Below are positions 16,884-26,297 of a DNA stretch of 64,000 nt, one piece after another (within the stretch, counting starts at the first letter, position 1; each line of letters starts with the position of its first letter). The stretch is from positions 1 through 64,000 of the forward strand of contig JASLED010000002.1 of assembly GCA_030151255.1 (NCBI GenBank). Direction: 5' to 3'. A program made the translations under genes and the position numbers. The notes beneath the pieces were generated by a model. That model ran no database searches. It was not told the DNA's origin and saw only the letters and a program-made list of their open reading frames with translations. This stretch comes from Flavobacterium sp. GTDB taxonomy: Bacteria; Bacteroidota; Bacteroidia; Flavobacteriales; Flavobacteriaceae.

Positions 16884-17399
16884 ATGAAAAAAATGAAATC
16901 TTTATTAATCGCAGCAGTTATGTTTTTAGGAGTAAGTTCTACTTCAGCTATTGCACAAACTAAAGTTGCACATATAAACTTAAGCGAATTAATTCCATTA
17001 ATGCCAGAATTAAAATCTGCTAATGAAGAATTAAAGAAACTGGGAGAAGGTTTCGAAAAAGATTACCAAGCTATGGCAAATGAGTACAGAACTAAAGCTG
17101 AAAAATACTCAAACGAAGCTAAAACTGCTGGTGATGCTTTAAACGAAACTAGAGGTAAAGAATTACAAGATATTGAAGAAAGAATTATGAATTTCAGACA
17201 AACTGCACAAACAAAATTGTCTGAAAAAGAAGCAGCTTTACAAACACCAATCTTAGAAAAAGCTAGATTAGCAATTCAAAAAGTTGCAAAAGCAAAAGGA
17301 TTTGATGTAGTTTTAGATTCAACACCAGGTTCAGGAGTTTTAATGGCAACAAGTGGAGATCTTTTACAAGACGTTAAAGCTGAGTTAAAAATCAAATAA
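16884..17399 (+). CDS. OmpH/Skp-family periplasmic chaperone
   Basis: A 171-residue Skp-like chaperone that holds unfolded outer-membrane proteins in the periplasm. The signal peptide MKKMKSLLIAAVMFLGVSS leads to a cleavage near SAIAQ. The mature part begins TKVAHINLSELIPLMPE, matching the OmpH pattern, continues with the tentacle-like charged helices and ends in GFDVVLDSTPGSGVL. I chose ATG 16884; an upstream in-frame ATG at 16836 would overlap the previous gene and put a Lys-rich segment before the signal peptide. It is the last gene before a terminator. Confidence 0.92.
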   Translation: MKKMKSLLIAAVMFLGVSSTSAIAQTKVAHINLSELIPLMPELKSANEELKKLGEGFEKDYQAMANEYRTKAEKYSNEAKTAGDALNETRGKELQDIEERIMNFRQTAQTKLSEKEAALQTPILEKARLAIQKVAKAKGFDVVLDSTPGSGVLMATSGDLLQDVKAELKIK

Positions 17400-17416
17400 T
17401 TCAGAAAGATATAAAT

Positions 17417-17447
17417 AAAAAAAACTGCCAACTAGGCGGTTTTTTTT
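17417..17447 (+). terminator. Rho-independent terminator of the bamA-ompH operon
   Basis: Stem AAAACTGCC with GGCGGTTTT (one G-U pair), 5-nt loop, then a T-run. It lies between the second ompH gene and murI. Confidence 0.8.
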
Positions 17448-17454
17448 ATTTTTG
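17447..17454 (+). promoter_or_regulatory. Candidate -7 box 6 nt before the murI ATG
   Basis: TATTTTTG fits TAnnTTTG and begins at the end of the preceding terminator T-run. A start site 5-7 nt downstream would give murI almost no leader. There is no -33 TTG, so it may be a by-product of the T-run. Confidence 0.3.
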
Positions 17455-17460
17455 AATAAT

Positions 17461-18240
17461 ATGAAACAAAAAAATCCAATTGGTCTATTTGATTCTGGTA
17501 TAGGCGGAACATCTATTTGGCAAGAAATAAATAAACTTTTGCCTTATGAAAACACTATATTTTTGGCAGACCAAAAAAATGCACCTTACGGAACAAAATC
17601 AAAACAAGAAATTATAGATTTATCTTGTAAAAATGTTGATTTTCTTGTAAAATCAGGCTGTAAAATTATTGTGGTTGCCTGCAATACCGCCACTACAAAT
17701 GCAATTATAGAACTTCGATCTAACTTTGACATTCCGATTATCGGTATTGAACCTGCTATAAAACCAGCTACTGCCTTGACCAAAACTTCTACTATTGGTG
17801 TATTAGCTACCAAAGGGACGATTACAAGTAATATTTTTAACGAAAAAGTAAAATCATACACGAACGTAAATATAATTGAGCAAATAGGCTATAATTTAGT
17901 TTCTTTGATAGAAGCTGGCAAAATTGAATCAGAAGAAATGAAAGGCTTGCTTGAAGAATACTTACTCCCAATGGTTGATAAAGGAATGGATACTTTAGTT
18001 TTAGGCTGTACACATTATCCTTACCTTATTCCAATGATAAAAAATATTATTCCAGATAATATATTAATTATCGATTCTGGCCAAGCGGTTGCAAAACAAA
18101 CAAACAAAATACTAGAGGCAAACAATATGTTGAATCTCTCAACAGAATTAGGATCTAATATTTTTTATTCAAATATTGACACTACTGTTTTAAAAACATT
18201 TATACCCGAAAATTCTATTGTAGAACAAATAGAATTTTAA
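17461..18240 (+). CDS. murI: Glutamate racemase
   Basis: MurI interconverts L- and D-glutamate and supplies D-Glu for peptidoglycan precursors in the cytoplasm. At 259 residues the length is normal. IGLFDSGIGG is at the N-terminus, the two catalytic cysteines are Cys74 (VVACNTATTNA) and Cys183 (LGCTHYPYL), and KNAPYGTKS lies in the substrate-binding region. The ATG at 17461 fits the family; a TTG three codons upstream is less likely. The gene follows the outer-membrane assembly run across a terminator and ends in a hairpin shared with the convergent carbonic anhydrase-like gene. Confidence 0.95.
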   Translation: MKQKNPIGLFDSGIGGTSIWQEINKLLPYENTIFLADQKNAPYGTKSKQEIIDLSCKNVDFLVKSGCKIIVVACNTATTNAIIELRSNFDIPIIGIEPAIKPATALTKTSTIGVLATKGTITSNIFNEKVKSYTNVNIIEQIGYNLVSLIEAGKIESEEMKGLLEEYLLPMVDKGMDTLVLGCTHYPYLIPMIKNIIPDNILIIDSGQAVAKQTNKILEANNMLNLSTELGSNIFYSNIDTTVLKTFIPENSIVEQIEF

Positions 18241-18282
18241 AACAAAAATCCATTTTCTAAAAAGAAAATGGATTTTTGTTTT
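18239..18282. terminator. Bidirectional terminator between convergent murI and gamma-CA genes
   Basis: AAAACAAAAATCCATTTTCT and its exact complement AGAAAATGGATTTTTGTTTT flank a 4-nt loop, a 20-bp perfect stem. It begins within the murI stop codon and ends 5 nt before the stop of the opposing gene. Confidence 0.85.
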
Positions 18283-18286
18283 AAAA

Positions 18287-18805
18287 CTACTCTTCATCTT
18301 TGTACCAACTTGAATACATTACATAATTATTGGCTATACGTTCTACCTCACCTGCAAAATCAGAAGCGCTAATATCTTTTACTTTCTTGGCAGGAACGCC
18401 TGCGTATATACAACCTGATTCTACCACAGTATTTTGAGTTATAACAGCCCCTGCTGCAATAATGGTATTACTATGTACTACACAATTATCCATTACAATA
18501 GCTCCCATTCCAATTAATACATTATCGTGTATAACACAACCATGAACTAAGGCATTGTGTCCAATAGAAACATTATTTCCAATTATAGTAGGATATTTTT
18601 CGTATGTACAATGCACTACTGCTCCATCTTGTACATTTACCTTATTACCCATCACGATTGAATTTACATCTCCTCTTATAACAGCATTAAACCAAACACT
18701 ACATTGATTTCCCATTATTACATCACCAATAATAGTTGCGTTTTCTGCCACGAAACAATCATCTTGTATTTGTGGTTTTTTTCCTCTTATTTCTTTAATT
18801 ATCAT
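18287..18805 (-). CDS. Gamma-class carbonic anhydrase family protein (YrdA/PaaY-like)
   Basis: A 172-residue left-handed beta-helix protein of the gamma carbonic anhydrase family. The hexapeptide repeats (for example ATIIGD, NVSIGH, NVLIGM, NTIIAA) run from about 22 to 145. The three zinc-ligand histidines are His65 (VVHCTY), His83 (SIGHNA) and His88 (LVHGCV), so the metal site is intact. A C-terminal helix follows. Many YrdA-type members show weak or no carbonic anhydrase activity, so the reaction is not certain. It is a single gene between terminators. Confidence 0.9.
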   Translation of the reverse strand: MIIKEIRGKKPQIQDDCFVAENATIIGDVIMGNQCSVWFNAVIRGDVNSIVMGNKVNVQDGAVVHCTYEKYPTIIGNNVSIGHNALVHGCVIHDNVLIGMGAIVMDNCVVHSNTIIAAGAVITQNTVVESGCIYAGVPAKKVKDISASDFAGEVERIANNYVMYSSWYKDEE

Positions 18806-18818
18806 CTTTTATAAAATT

Positions 18819-18849
18819 AAAAAGTCCCGATAAATATCGGGACTTTTTT
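18819..18849 (-). terminator. Rho-independent terminator of the adhesin-porP operon
   Basis: Stem AAAAAGTCCCGAT, loop AAAT, ATCGGGACTTTTT and further T. It lies immediately after the porP stop on the minus strand. Confidence 0.85.
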
Positions 18850-19860
18850 TTAATCTTGTAAGTTTGGACAGTTACAATCCAAAGTACTTTTTGATTTGAA
18901 AAGATCAAGACCTATTGTAAATAAGTGATAACCTCCTTTGTCAAAAGTTACGTTTCCTAATTGGTGTGTATACATATAAGTTAAACTTATGCTTTTGTAA
19001 GAACCTCCAATAAGTGGACTTAAACTTTGTAATGATTGTTTTTTGTCTTTATCACTTTTTGCATACTCAGCTCCATCAAAATCTCTTCTGTAAGAAACTC
19101 CAGCCCAAGCTTTTCCTGCATCAAACTTCTTATAAAACTTCATGTTTACATCTAACAATTTAGCTTGTGTTTTTTCTGTATACTGAAGTAATAATGACGG
19201 TTCATACATCCATCCTCCATTATAATCTGGATCGCCGAATGTATATCCAGCACCTAATAAATATCTACGGTAATTATCGCTTTCTTTATTAGTATAAATT
19301 TCGTTTCTACTTGTTATAGCGTTTTTTACTGTAAACATTGAAAAGAAATTTTCGTAATTATAAGCTGCTCCAATATCAACATTGAAATAGCTATCTTTTA
19401 CTTCAATTCCTCCACTAACTATTGGATCATAGATAGAACCGAATTTGGTTTCGTCTAAACTTGAATTTGCAAATCCAGCACTAATACCAAATGATAATAA
19501 ATTTAACTCATAACGCGATTCGCTAAATGTAATATGATGTGCATATGTAAGTTTAGCTCCTGTTGTTGAATTGTATCCATTTTTATCACCGTACACTACG
19601 ATACCAATACCCGATCTTTCGCCGATGCGGGTATTAGCAGTTAGTGTTTGTGTTTTAGGCGCATCTTCTACTCCTGACCATTGCATTCTCATTGCACCAC
19701 GAATTTGTGTGGTGTTTTTAAGACCAGCCATTGCCGGGTGAATTAGATAATAATTATCTGCTAGATAATCCGAATAAATAGGTAAACCCCCTTCTTGTGC
19801 TATACCCATCTGAGTAGTTAGCAACGCGATTGCTAAGTATCTTTTCTTTAATATCTTCAT
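18850..19860 (-). CDS. PorP/SprF-family type IX secretion membrane protein
   Basis: A 336-residue outer-membrane beta-barrel of the PorP/SprF family. Members work with type IX secretion and typically serve to secrete or anchor the large adhesin encoded beside them, as SprF does for SprB. The signal peptide ends near residue 22 (GIAQEGG). The family block LADNYYLIHPAMAGL is at about 33-47, followed by RGAMRMQW and barrel strands with many Tyr and Gly. The C-terminus is CNCPNLQD, with a CxC pair after the last strand. It starts 7 nt after the giant adhesin gene, so the two form one operon. Confidence 0.9.
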   Translation of the reverse strand: MKILKKRYLAIALLTTQMGIAQEGGLPIYSDYLADNYYLIHPAMAGLKNTTQIRGAMRMQWSGVEDAPKTQTLTANTRIGERSGIGIVVYGDKNGYNSTTGAKLTYAHHITFSESRYELNLLSFGISAGFANSSLDETKFGSIYDPIVSGGIEVKDSYFNVDIGAAYNYENFFSMFTVKNAITSRNEIYTNKESDNYRRYLLGAGYTFGDPDYNGGWMYEPSLLLQYTEKTQAKLLDVNMKFYKKFDAGKAWAGVSYRRDFDGAEYAKSDKDKKQSLQSLSPLIGGSYKSISLTYMYTHQLGNVTFDKGGYHLFTIGLDLFKSKSTLDCNCPNLQD

Positions 19861-19867
19861 AGCCTAA

Positions 19868-22800
19868 TTATCTTTTTAATGAGAAGTGTCCTTTATGCTG
19901 TACTTTACGAGGCATTTCGTTTGCTTTCTCAGGTTCTTGTAAATATTCTACAGTAAACCAGTAATCAGTAGCAGGTAATGGTTTTCCATTAAATGTACCA
20001 TCCCATCCTTGACCTGAAGGTCTTAATTGAGTGATTAATTTTCCGTATCTGTCAAAGATATAAATCACTGCTTCTGGATGTCCTTTTAACTGTGTGATAT
20101 TCCATGTATCATTAAATCCATCACCGTTAGGTGTAAAGAACTTAGGATAGCCTAATACAAAAATGTCAATATATTGTGGGCAAATCGATTTGTTATCTTT
20201 GAAACGAACCCAAACTTTATGTGCTCCATTTGTTACATCATAGAAGAATCTTGAATCTTGATAAGCTCCTCCATCTAATGCATATTCATACATCACAGAG
20301 TTATTTGGACTTTCAATTTCAATAGTCATGTTATCATCATTATCGAATCCTCCTATTAAGCCAGTACTATCTGCTCCTTTTACCTTAATATTGATTTCTG
20401 GAACAAATTCTACACTAGCAACTGCACTTGGCGATTTACATGTACCTCCTTTATAATTAACAATTACTCTGAAAGTATTTCCTTGGCTTATATTATCAAC
20501 TACATAGTAAGATTTTGTTGCTCCTGCTATTTCTTTATAATTTCCAGGGCTAACCAAATACTCCCATTGGAAATCATACTTAACAGAATCAAAACCTGAA
20601 TCAAATACATATGGTTCAATTAATTTACCTGTTTTATAATCTACACATACAATATCACCATTTTTTAGAATTGGTGCAACTGGTGTCTCTAAAACTTCAA
20701 CAACAAATCTCATTTCCGCTGTACAATATCTTCCTGCAGCTGGATTTTTAACAACCGCAATAATAGTATATTTCCCTACAGGCAACACCACATTATTAAT
20801 TGGGTCAATTGGTTTTCCGTCAGCATAGTTCTTCTCATTTAAATAATATGTAACACCTAAACCTATTTGACCATTTAAAATATCCTCTGCAAATTTTGAG
20901 AAATTAAACTCTGCTGTACCTGTCGAAGCATCACTACATTTAATTAATTCATTAAGATTTTCAGGAGTAACTAAATCATAAGCATACACTTTTTGTTCAA
21001 TTTGAAGTAACAATGGTGCAGTATGATAACATCCAGTTCTTCTATCTTCCAATCTTATAAAAATCGTTTGAGCATTTGGTGTCTCATTTACATATTTATA
21101 AACTAAAGCTGCACTATTAATTTCGGCCAGATCTTTTGTTAAATGAAATGTAACCCTATATGAATCTTTATCCCTACCATTAAGAATTTCATCAATTTTT
21201 GTACTAAAATCAAATTCATAATTTGGAACAGGGTTATCCATACAAATAACATAAGGAGTAACATTAATATCAGGTTTTGCATTTACAAATAAATCTAATT
21301 CTACAATTACAAAACATTTTTCTTCACGAGTAGATAATTTATTTTCAACTCTTACATAAACCTTACCTGAACTAGAAGCGTATGATTTCATTGCTGTTTC
21401 ATCTAAGGCTCCTATATTATCCTCTGCTGCTACTTTTGTTGCAAAATAGAATAAATTTAAATTAGAATCTCCTTGTCTAATATCAGAGATACTTGTTGTT
21501 AAATCAAATCTAGCATTTCCTTTTGCTTTATCTATCTCACAAGCTTCTAATCTTTTTGGTTTATAATTTGGCATTGGCATCGCATCGGCCGTAATTTTCT
21601 GAATTACCATCGAGCTACATCCCACCTCATTCGTTATAACAATCCAAATATTTTGACTTGTAGTTTTATTTACATAAGATTTTATATCCTTCGTTGGTAT
21701 TGCATTAGTTTGAGCCAAAGCATCTGCTTCACTTTCATAATACTTATATATTACACCAAAAATTGGATGACCTCCTATAATTGAAATCTCATGCTTTGTC
21801 AAATCAAATTTCGCTTTATTTTGACCTATACTCAAATCACTACATAACACTATTGGGTTTGGTTCTTCTAAACGCAACGGTAAATTAACTTTAATTTCGA
21901 AGCTTTCAATAGCATAACATGCAGTTTCTAAATCAACTAATCTATACCAAACTTTATCATTAGAACCAATATTTACATAGATAGTAGGATCTGCAATTCT
22001 ATTAATATCTTGACCAGCATCAGCACTAGTTCTATAATAATAGATAACTCCTGAATGGTTATTTAAAAGACTCTTTTTAATTTCCTTTTCATGAATAGTA
22101 ATATCAACCACAATTACTCCATCAAATAGATCTTCGTAATTATCACATAAAGTAATCAAAGGCAATTTAACAGGTAAAATAGGTGCATTTTCTACTTTTA
22201 ACACAATTTCATAAATACCTGCACAGTTTGTTTTTTTATTTACAATACGAATCCAAACTTTAGATTCTTTTACATCTTGCGTAACATAAGACTCTGGATC
22301 TTTAATATTATTAATTGCTTTATTTGCATCACCTAAATTCTCATAAAAAGTAAATGAAAAATCACTATGATTTATGATATTCTGTTGTGCAGCAAAAACA
22401 AGATTAAATTCTCCTTGAGATGAAGTAGAACTAGTACATGCTACCAGTACACCTCCATTTACTGTATCATAAATAGGGTACTCATTTACTTTTAACAAAA
22501 GTTGTCTTATAACAAAACATCCTGTTTTTACATCTTGAATTCTTACAAATATTATTTGACTAAACGCTACTTCATTTTTATAAGCCTTTTCATTTAATAA
22601 GTTGACACTATTAATTGCATCGTCATTTGTTTTATGATAAGATATCAGATATTCATTTGAAGCAGAGATATTCAATTTATATGTACCTAAATTAAATATA
22701 CCGATTCCTGTCAATTTTGCATCATCACAAAGAACGTAGTCAGATAATTTTGTCACTACCTCTGGTAAAGGATTAACTTTTAATGTTATTGTTTCTATAC

Positions 22801-25800
22801 TAAAACATGCACTCGTTCTATTTTCTACACGAACATAAACAGCAACTCCCATAGAATTAGAAAAATGTTCAGGATCTGAAATCGCAGTAGTTAATTTTCC
22901 TTCTTGAGCAAGACTATAACTTGTATAATATCTTACATTTACTAAATCAGGATTAATACCATTCAAAATTTCATCCAACTTCACAGTCACATCTACAACA
23001 ATTGCAGATCCAGCCGAAACTGCACAAACATCAATAGGAGCAGGTGTTTTAGTTTTTGGAGCTGTTTCAACTCTTAATTCAATATTTTGAATTTTATAAC
23101 ATCCTTGAGCATTATCAACTCTTAAGTAAACTACATTTCCTCCAAACAACTCATTTGTATACAAACCATTAGTTAATTGTATTGGATTCGTTTTATTTAA
23201 TGCATCTGTATATGTTTTATAATAATATGTGGTTAATGGAATTACATTTCCTTTTGTTTTTTCACCAGCAATTGATTCCAAATTAAAAGTTGCATATCCA
23301 TTCTCTCCGCATTTATAAAAAAGATTTGCTCCAGTTAAATCAAAAGCAGGACTTAATTTCAAGACAATATTTCCTACAACTGAGCATCCTGTTTTTAATG
23401 ACTCTACTCTAAAATAAACTTCTTTTTCACCACTAAAGTAACTATCCTTATCAAGTGCTTTAGATTTAAGTCCTTCTTCGGCATCTTTTTTCATTTCATA
23501 ATAAAATATTTGTACTCCACTTGCACTTTGAGTAATTTCATTATCCTTAGTTCTAAGCATAAATTCCCCAACTGTACTTGTTACTGAATCCAAACAAGCA
23601 TATAATGGAGTAATATTTTTATTCACTCCTGGTAAATTATTTATTACTAAATTAAATGATGTTACAGAATAAATAGCGTTATTACTTACACTTTCAACAC
23701 GTACCCAAATTTTTTCCCCATTAGTACCTGGATAATTATTTGTGTTTGTAGTTATTGGATTCTTTTTTAATTTTGCATCTTCTTCACTTTTGTAATAAGT
23801 TACATTATAACCCGGAGTTCCATAATAAACTACTGATGTATATAAGGTTAAATCAAAGGTAGGTATAACAGATGGATCAGGATCTTTACAAACCTCCATA
23901 TTTGGTAAATCTGCTAATGCTAAAGTACAATCTACTAGATTAATTTTAAAACTTGTAACTATAAAACAATCAGTAGCATTTCTTTTAATTCTAACCCATA
24001 CTGTTTTAGATTTAGTACTATTATCAACTAAATAATTTGGATCAATGAAAGGTCCTTCTACATCCTCTGCATCTGCTTTTGTATCATGATAAGTAAGAGA
24101 TACATCACTATACGTAACACCTGTCATTGCCTTATCTAAATTAACTAAAGTAAAAGCTTGACCACTCTTACAAACATCTACATCTTCAGGCTGTTTTTCT
24201 AGAATAATTTCATCGTAGTATTCTACCAATACTGATTGTGGTTGAATTTCACAAACCACATCTTTATAGCTCAACTTAGCCCCATATAATCCTGGAGTTT
24301 TAACTTTTAAAACAGCTCCATTTTCTCCTGGCAAATCTTTACCATCTTTAGTCCATTGAATTAGGTAATGCTTAGGATTTAGATTAACTCCTAACTCAAC
24401 CGTTTCTCCTGGACAAGCTGCATTTCCTCCTTCTATACTCATATTAGTACCTAACTCTGGCTTACCAATGTCAAAACTTCCTGCATTAAAGAAAACCGCT
24501 GAAGTATGACTTGGTGTAGTACAGAAATCTAAAACTGCTAGTCTAATGTGATATTTTCTACCTGGAACTACCTTAACAAGAGATGATTTTATAGGTACAG
24601 AAATAGCAGCCAAATCTACAGAAGATTCAACATTAGGATTAACCTTTGATACTCCATTTATATCAAAACTACGATCAAAATATTCAGGATTAACACTAGC
24701 ACAACCACCTAAACCTGCCCCTCCTCTCATCTTTGTAGGATCCCTCACAGTTCCCATCGAAATAGGTGTAGTAGCAGTACCTGGTATTAATGCTAAGTTA
24801 GATCCTATTCCAGTAACAGTATCTATTAACCAAGCTCCAAACATGGCTCCATTACCACATTCTAAATAACAGCCACTAAAATAACTATTAGAGCCAAACA
24901 AATACTCAAAACTAACTGTTTCTTGCACTGGAATAAAGTCAAAATCCACTTGTGATGATCTATAATCAACAGATGGTCCACCACCCGATGCCGCAATTAA
25001 ATCATTTAAATCTTTATCTCCAGTCCATCTTCTTGCATTAACAGTTGCAAAATCCCCAGGAGGGTTTCTTACTTCATCATCATTAGCTACAAAATGTCTA
25101 CCTAAATGGCCTACGTGTCCTGTGCCCAAAACAATACCTTTATCAAAACCAAAATCAGCACCATTTCTATCAAAATACCCAATTCCATTAACCACTTTTG
25201 TTTTAGCACTACCATCACCATGTTGATAACTTACATTCGTCACCAAATCGCAAGTAGCCGTTACTAATACTTCCTTAATTAATTCATCTACAGTGTACAT
25301 TTCTCCGCTTGGGCTCACCTTAATTGCAGGTGGCGGAGTATATAAACACATATCAAATGTTTTAGTAGAAGCTCCATGTGTGTACAAACGAAATATATAT
25401 TCCTTACCTGGTACTAAATTTTCAAATCGAAACTTAGAATCAGTATTTATAAAAGAAATATTACAATTTCTTACACTATTTGTTCCCCCTAAATTAGCAC
25501 AAGTTATAACTGTACCATTAGCTTGCACATTATTATACAAAACTCCACGTACAGTTCCTGTTCCTTTTATATTTGAAAACTGTAAAGTATGAGTGTCTGC
25601 AATAGCAGTAAATTTAAACCACTGATCCATCATCTGGGAAGCGGCACCTACTGCTGTATCACAGCTTGGTTTCCCTTTACCAGATGCTGTAGAACCAGTT
25701 AAATCAACTGATACTTTTTGTGTTGCGTCACAATCTTTATTAGGACTGGGAGTAACCACTTTCGCCGTATCACAAATATCATTACTTGGTGCTGCGAAGA

Positions 25801-25954
25801 AAAATTCTAAACGGTAGTTACTTACGGTTTCATCAATCAAATGATTTATATGATTATCTAAATTACTCCTTAAGTTATTACTACCTAGTGTACTCATGGC
25901 CCACACCGAAGAAGATGTGACCATAAATATCAAAAGAAATAAAAATCTTTTCAT
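19868..25954 (-). CDS. Giant repeat adhesin with type IX secretion type B sorting domain
   Basis: A protein of about 2028 residues (numbering here counts from an in-frame ATG at 25993, 2041 aa). The signal peptide starts at MKRFLFLLIFMVTSSSVWA, which is why I chose ATG 25954. Domains in order: a Cys-containing beta domain (about 70-222), a choice-of-anchor L-like domain (about 231-506), an Ig-like domain, about twelve repeats of roughly 95 residues (about 600-1770), two more Ig-like segments, and a C-terminal gliding-motility type B sorting domain (about 1945-2041) with FFTPNGDGFNDTW and IYIFDRYGKL. Each repeat has a Cys near its start and usually one near its end (C[FY]xIxxxxLKV). SprB-like surface adhesion or motility is inferred. 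The partner porP/sprF follows. Confidence 0.9.
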   Translation of the reverse strand: MKRFLFLLIFMVTSSSVWAMSTLGSNNLRSNLDNHINHLIDETVSNYRLEFFFAAPSNDICDTAKVVTPSPNKDCDATQKVSVDLTGSTASGKGKPSCDTAVGAASQMMDQWFKFTAIADTHTLQFSNIKGTGTVRGVLYNNVQANGTVITCANLGGTNSVRNCNISFINTDSKFRFENLVPGKEYIFRLYTHGASTKTFDMCLYTPPPAIKVSPSGEMYTVDELIKEVLVTATCDLVTNVSYQHGDGSAKTKVVNGIGYFDRNGADFGFDKGIVLGTGHVGHLGRHFVANDDEVRNPPGDFATVNARRWTGDKDLNDLIAASGGGPSVDYRSSQVDFDFIPVQETVSFEYLFGSNSYFSGCYLECGNGAMFGAWLIDTVTGIGSNLALIPGTATTPISMGTVRDPTKMRGGAGLGGCASVNPEYFDRSFDINGVSKVNPNVESSVDLAAISVPIKSSLVKVVPGRKYHIRLAVLDFCTTPSHTSAVFFNAGSFDIGKPELGTNMSIEGGNAACPGETVELGVNLNPKHYLIQWTKDGKDLPGENGAVLKVKTPGLYGAKLSYKDVVCEIQPQSVLVEYYDEIILEKQPEDVDVCKSGQAFTLVNLDKAMTGVTYSDVSLTYHDTKADAEDVEGPFIDPNYLVDNSTKSKTVWVRIKRNATDCFIVTSFKINLVDCTLALADLPNMEVCKDPDPSVIPTFDLTLYTSVVYYGTPGYNVTYYKSEEDAKLKKNPITTNTNNYPGTNGEKIWVRVESVSNNAIYSVTSFNLVINNLPGVNKNITPLYACLDSVTSTVGEFMLRTKDNEITQSASGVQIFYYEMKKDAEEGLKSKALDKDSYFSGEKEVYFRVESLKTGCSVVGNIVLKLSPAFDLTGANLFYKCGENGYATFNLESIAGEKTKGNVIPLTTYYYKTYTDALNKTNPIQLTNGLYTNELFGGNVVYLRVDNAQGCYKIQNIELRVETAPKTKTPAPIDVCAVSAGSAIVVDVTVKLDEILNGINPDLVNVRYYTSYSLAQEGKLTTAISDPEHFSNSMGVAVYVRVENRTSACFSIETITLKVNPLPEVVTKLSDYVLCDDAKLTGIGIFNLGTYKLNISASNEYLISYHKTNDDAINSVNLLNEKAYKNEVAFSQIIFVRIQDVKTGCFVIRQLLLKVNEYPIYDTVNGGVLVACTSSTSSQGEFNLVFAAQQNIINHSDFSFTFYENLGDANKAINNIKDPESYVTQDVKESKVWIRIVNKKTNCAGIYEIVLKVENAPILPVKLPLITLCDNYEDLFDGVIVVDITIHEKEIKKSLLNNHSGVIYYYRTSADAGQDINRIADPTIYVNIGSNDKVWYRLVDLETACYAIESFEIKVNLPLRLEEPNPIVLCSDLSIGQNKAKFDLTKHEISIIGGHPIFGVIYKYYESEADALAQTNAIPTKDIKSYVNKTTSQNIWIVITNEVGCSSMVIQKITADAMPMPNYKPKRLEACEIDKAKGNARFDLTTSISDIRQGDSNLNLFYFATKVAAEDNIGALDETAMKSYASSSGKVYVRVENKLSTREEKCFVIVELDLFVNAKPDINVTPYVICMDNPVPNYEFDFSTKIDEILNGRDKDSYRVTFHLTKDLAEINSAALVYKYVNETPNAQTIFIRLEDRRTGCYHTAPLLLQIEQKVYAYDLVTPENLNELIKCSDASTGTAEFNFSKFAEDILNGQIGLGVTYYLNEKNYADGKPIDPINNVVLPVGKYTIIAVVKNPAAGRYCTAEMRFVVEVLETPVAPILKNGDIVCVDYKTGKLIEPYVFDSGFDSVKYDFQWEYLVSPGNYKEIAGATKSYYVVDNISQGNTFRVIVNYKGGTCKSPSAVASVEFVPEINIKVKGADSTGLIGGFDNDDNMTIEIESPNNSVMYEYALDGGAYQDSRFFYDVTNGAHKVWVRFKDNKSICPQYIDIFVLGYPKFFTPNGDGFNDTWNITQLKGHPEAVIYIFDRYGKLITQLRPSGQGWDGTFNGKPLPATDYWFTVEYLQEPEKANEMPRKVQHKGHFSLKR

Positions 25955-26208
25955 AAATGATTTTATTATTATATAACTATTACTCTTATTCATATGTAAA
26001 GTATTTAATTAATTCCAAAGCTTTCTAAGCTCTGATAAAACATTTTACTTTCTAACTTAAAAAACATCGCTTGGCAATCACTCCGCGCGTAGCCAATACA
26101 ACTACCTTTGTTATAACTAATTACTCTACACATTATTGCAAAATTTAAATTTGTACTTAATTATTTTTTAAAAAACTTATATCTTTCCGAGTCGTTGTTA
26201 ATTCGTAC

Positions 26209-26232
26209 TTAATTATATGTTAATTATATGTT
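26209..26232. repeat. Tandem 12-bp direct repeat upstream of the adhesin operon
   Basis: TTAATTATATGT occurs twice in a row without a gap. The second copy ends 9 nt before the minus-strand TATATTTG box. It could be an operator or simply AT-rich sequence. Confidence 0.5.
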
Positions 26233-26273
26233 TAAAAAACCAAATATACAGATTCATAGAATATAAGTTTGTT

Positions 26274-26281
26274 AATTTTGA
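26274..26281 (+). promoter_or_regulatory. Candidate -7 box of the nfu promoter
   Basis: TAATTTTG matches TAnnTTTG, 16 nt upstream of the nfu ATG at 26298. No clear -33 TTG was found. Confidence 0.4.
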
Positions 26282-26297
26282 AAAAAAATAAAATAAA

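Larger units (their letters stand above)
25955..26297. other. Divergent regulatory region between the adhesin and nfu genes
   Basis: No gene is seen. The AT-rich stretch separates divergent genes. It contains two perfect tandem copies of a 12-bp unit (26209-26232), two spaced copies of GTACTTAATTAT (26153-26164 and 26205-26216), a local GC-richer inverted repeat TTGGC...GCCAA (26071-26096), and -7-like boxes on both strands: TATATTTG on minus at 26249-26242, TACCTTTG on plus at 26103-26110 and TAATTTTG on plus at 26274-26281. If the minus box is used, the adhesin mRNA has a leader of about 280 nt. Confidence 0.5.

Noticed and set aside
19868..25954. Repeat region as a CRISPR or DNA-level tandem repeat
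   Set aside because: The repeats are divergent protein domains, not near-identical DNA units with spacers.
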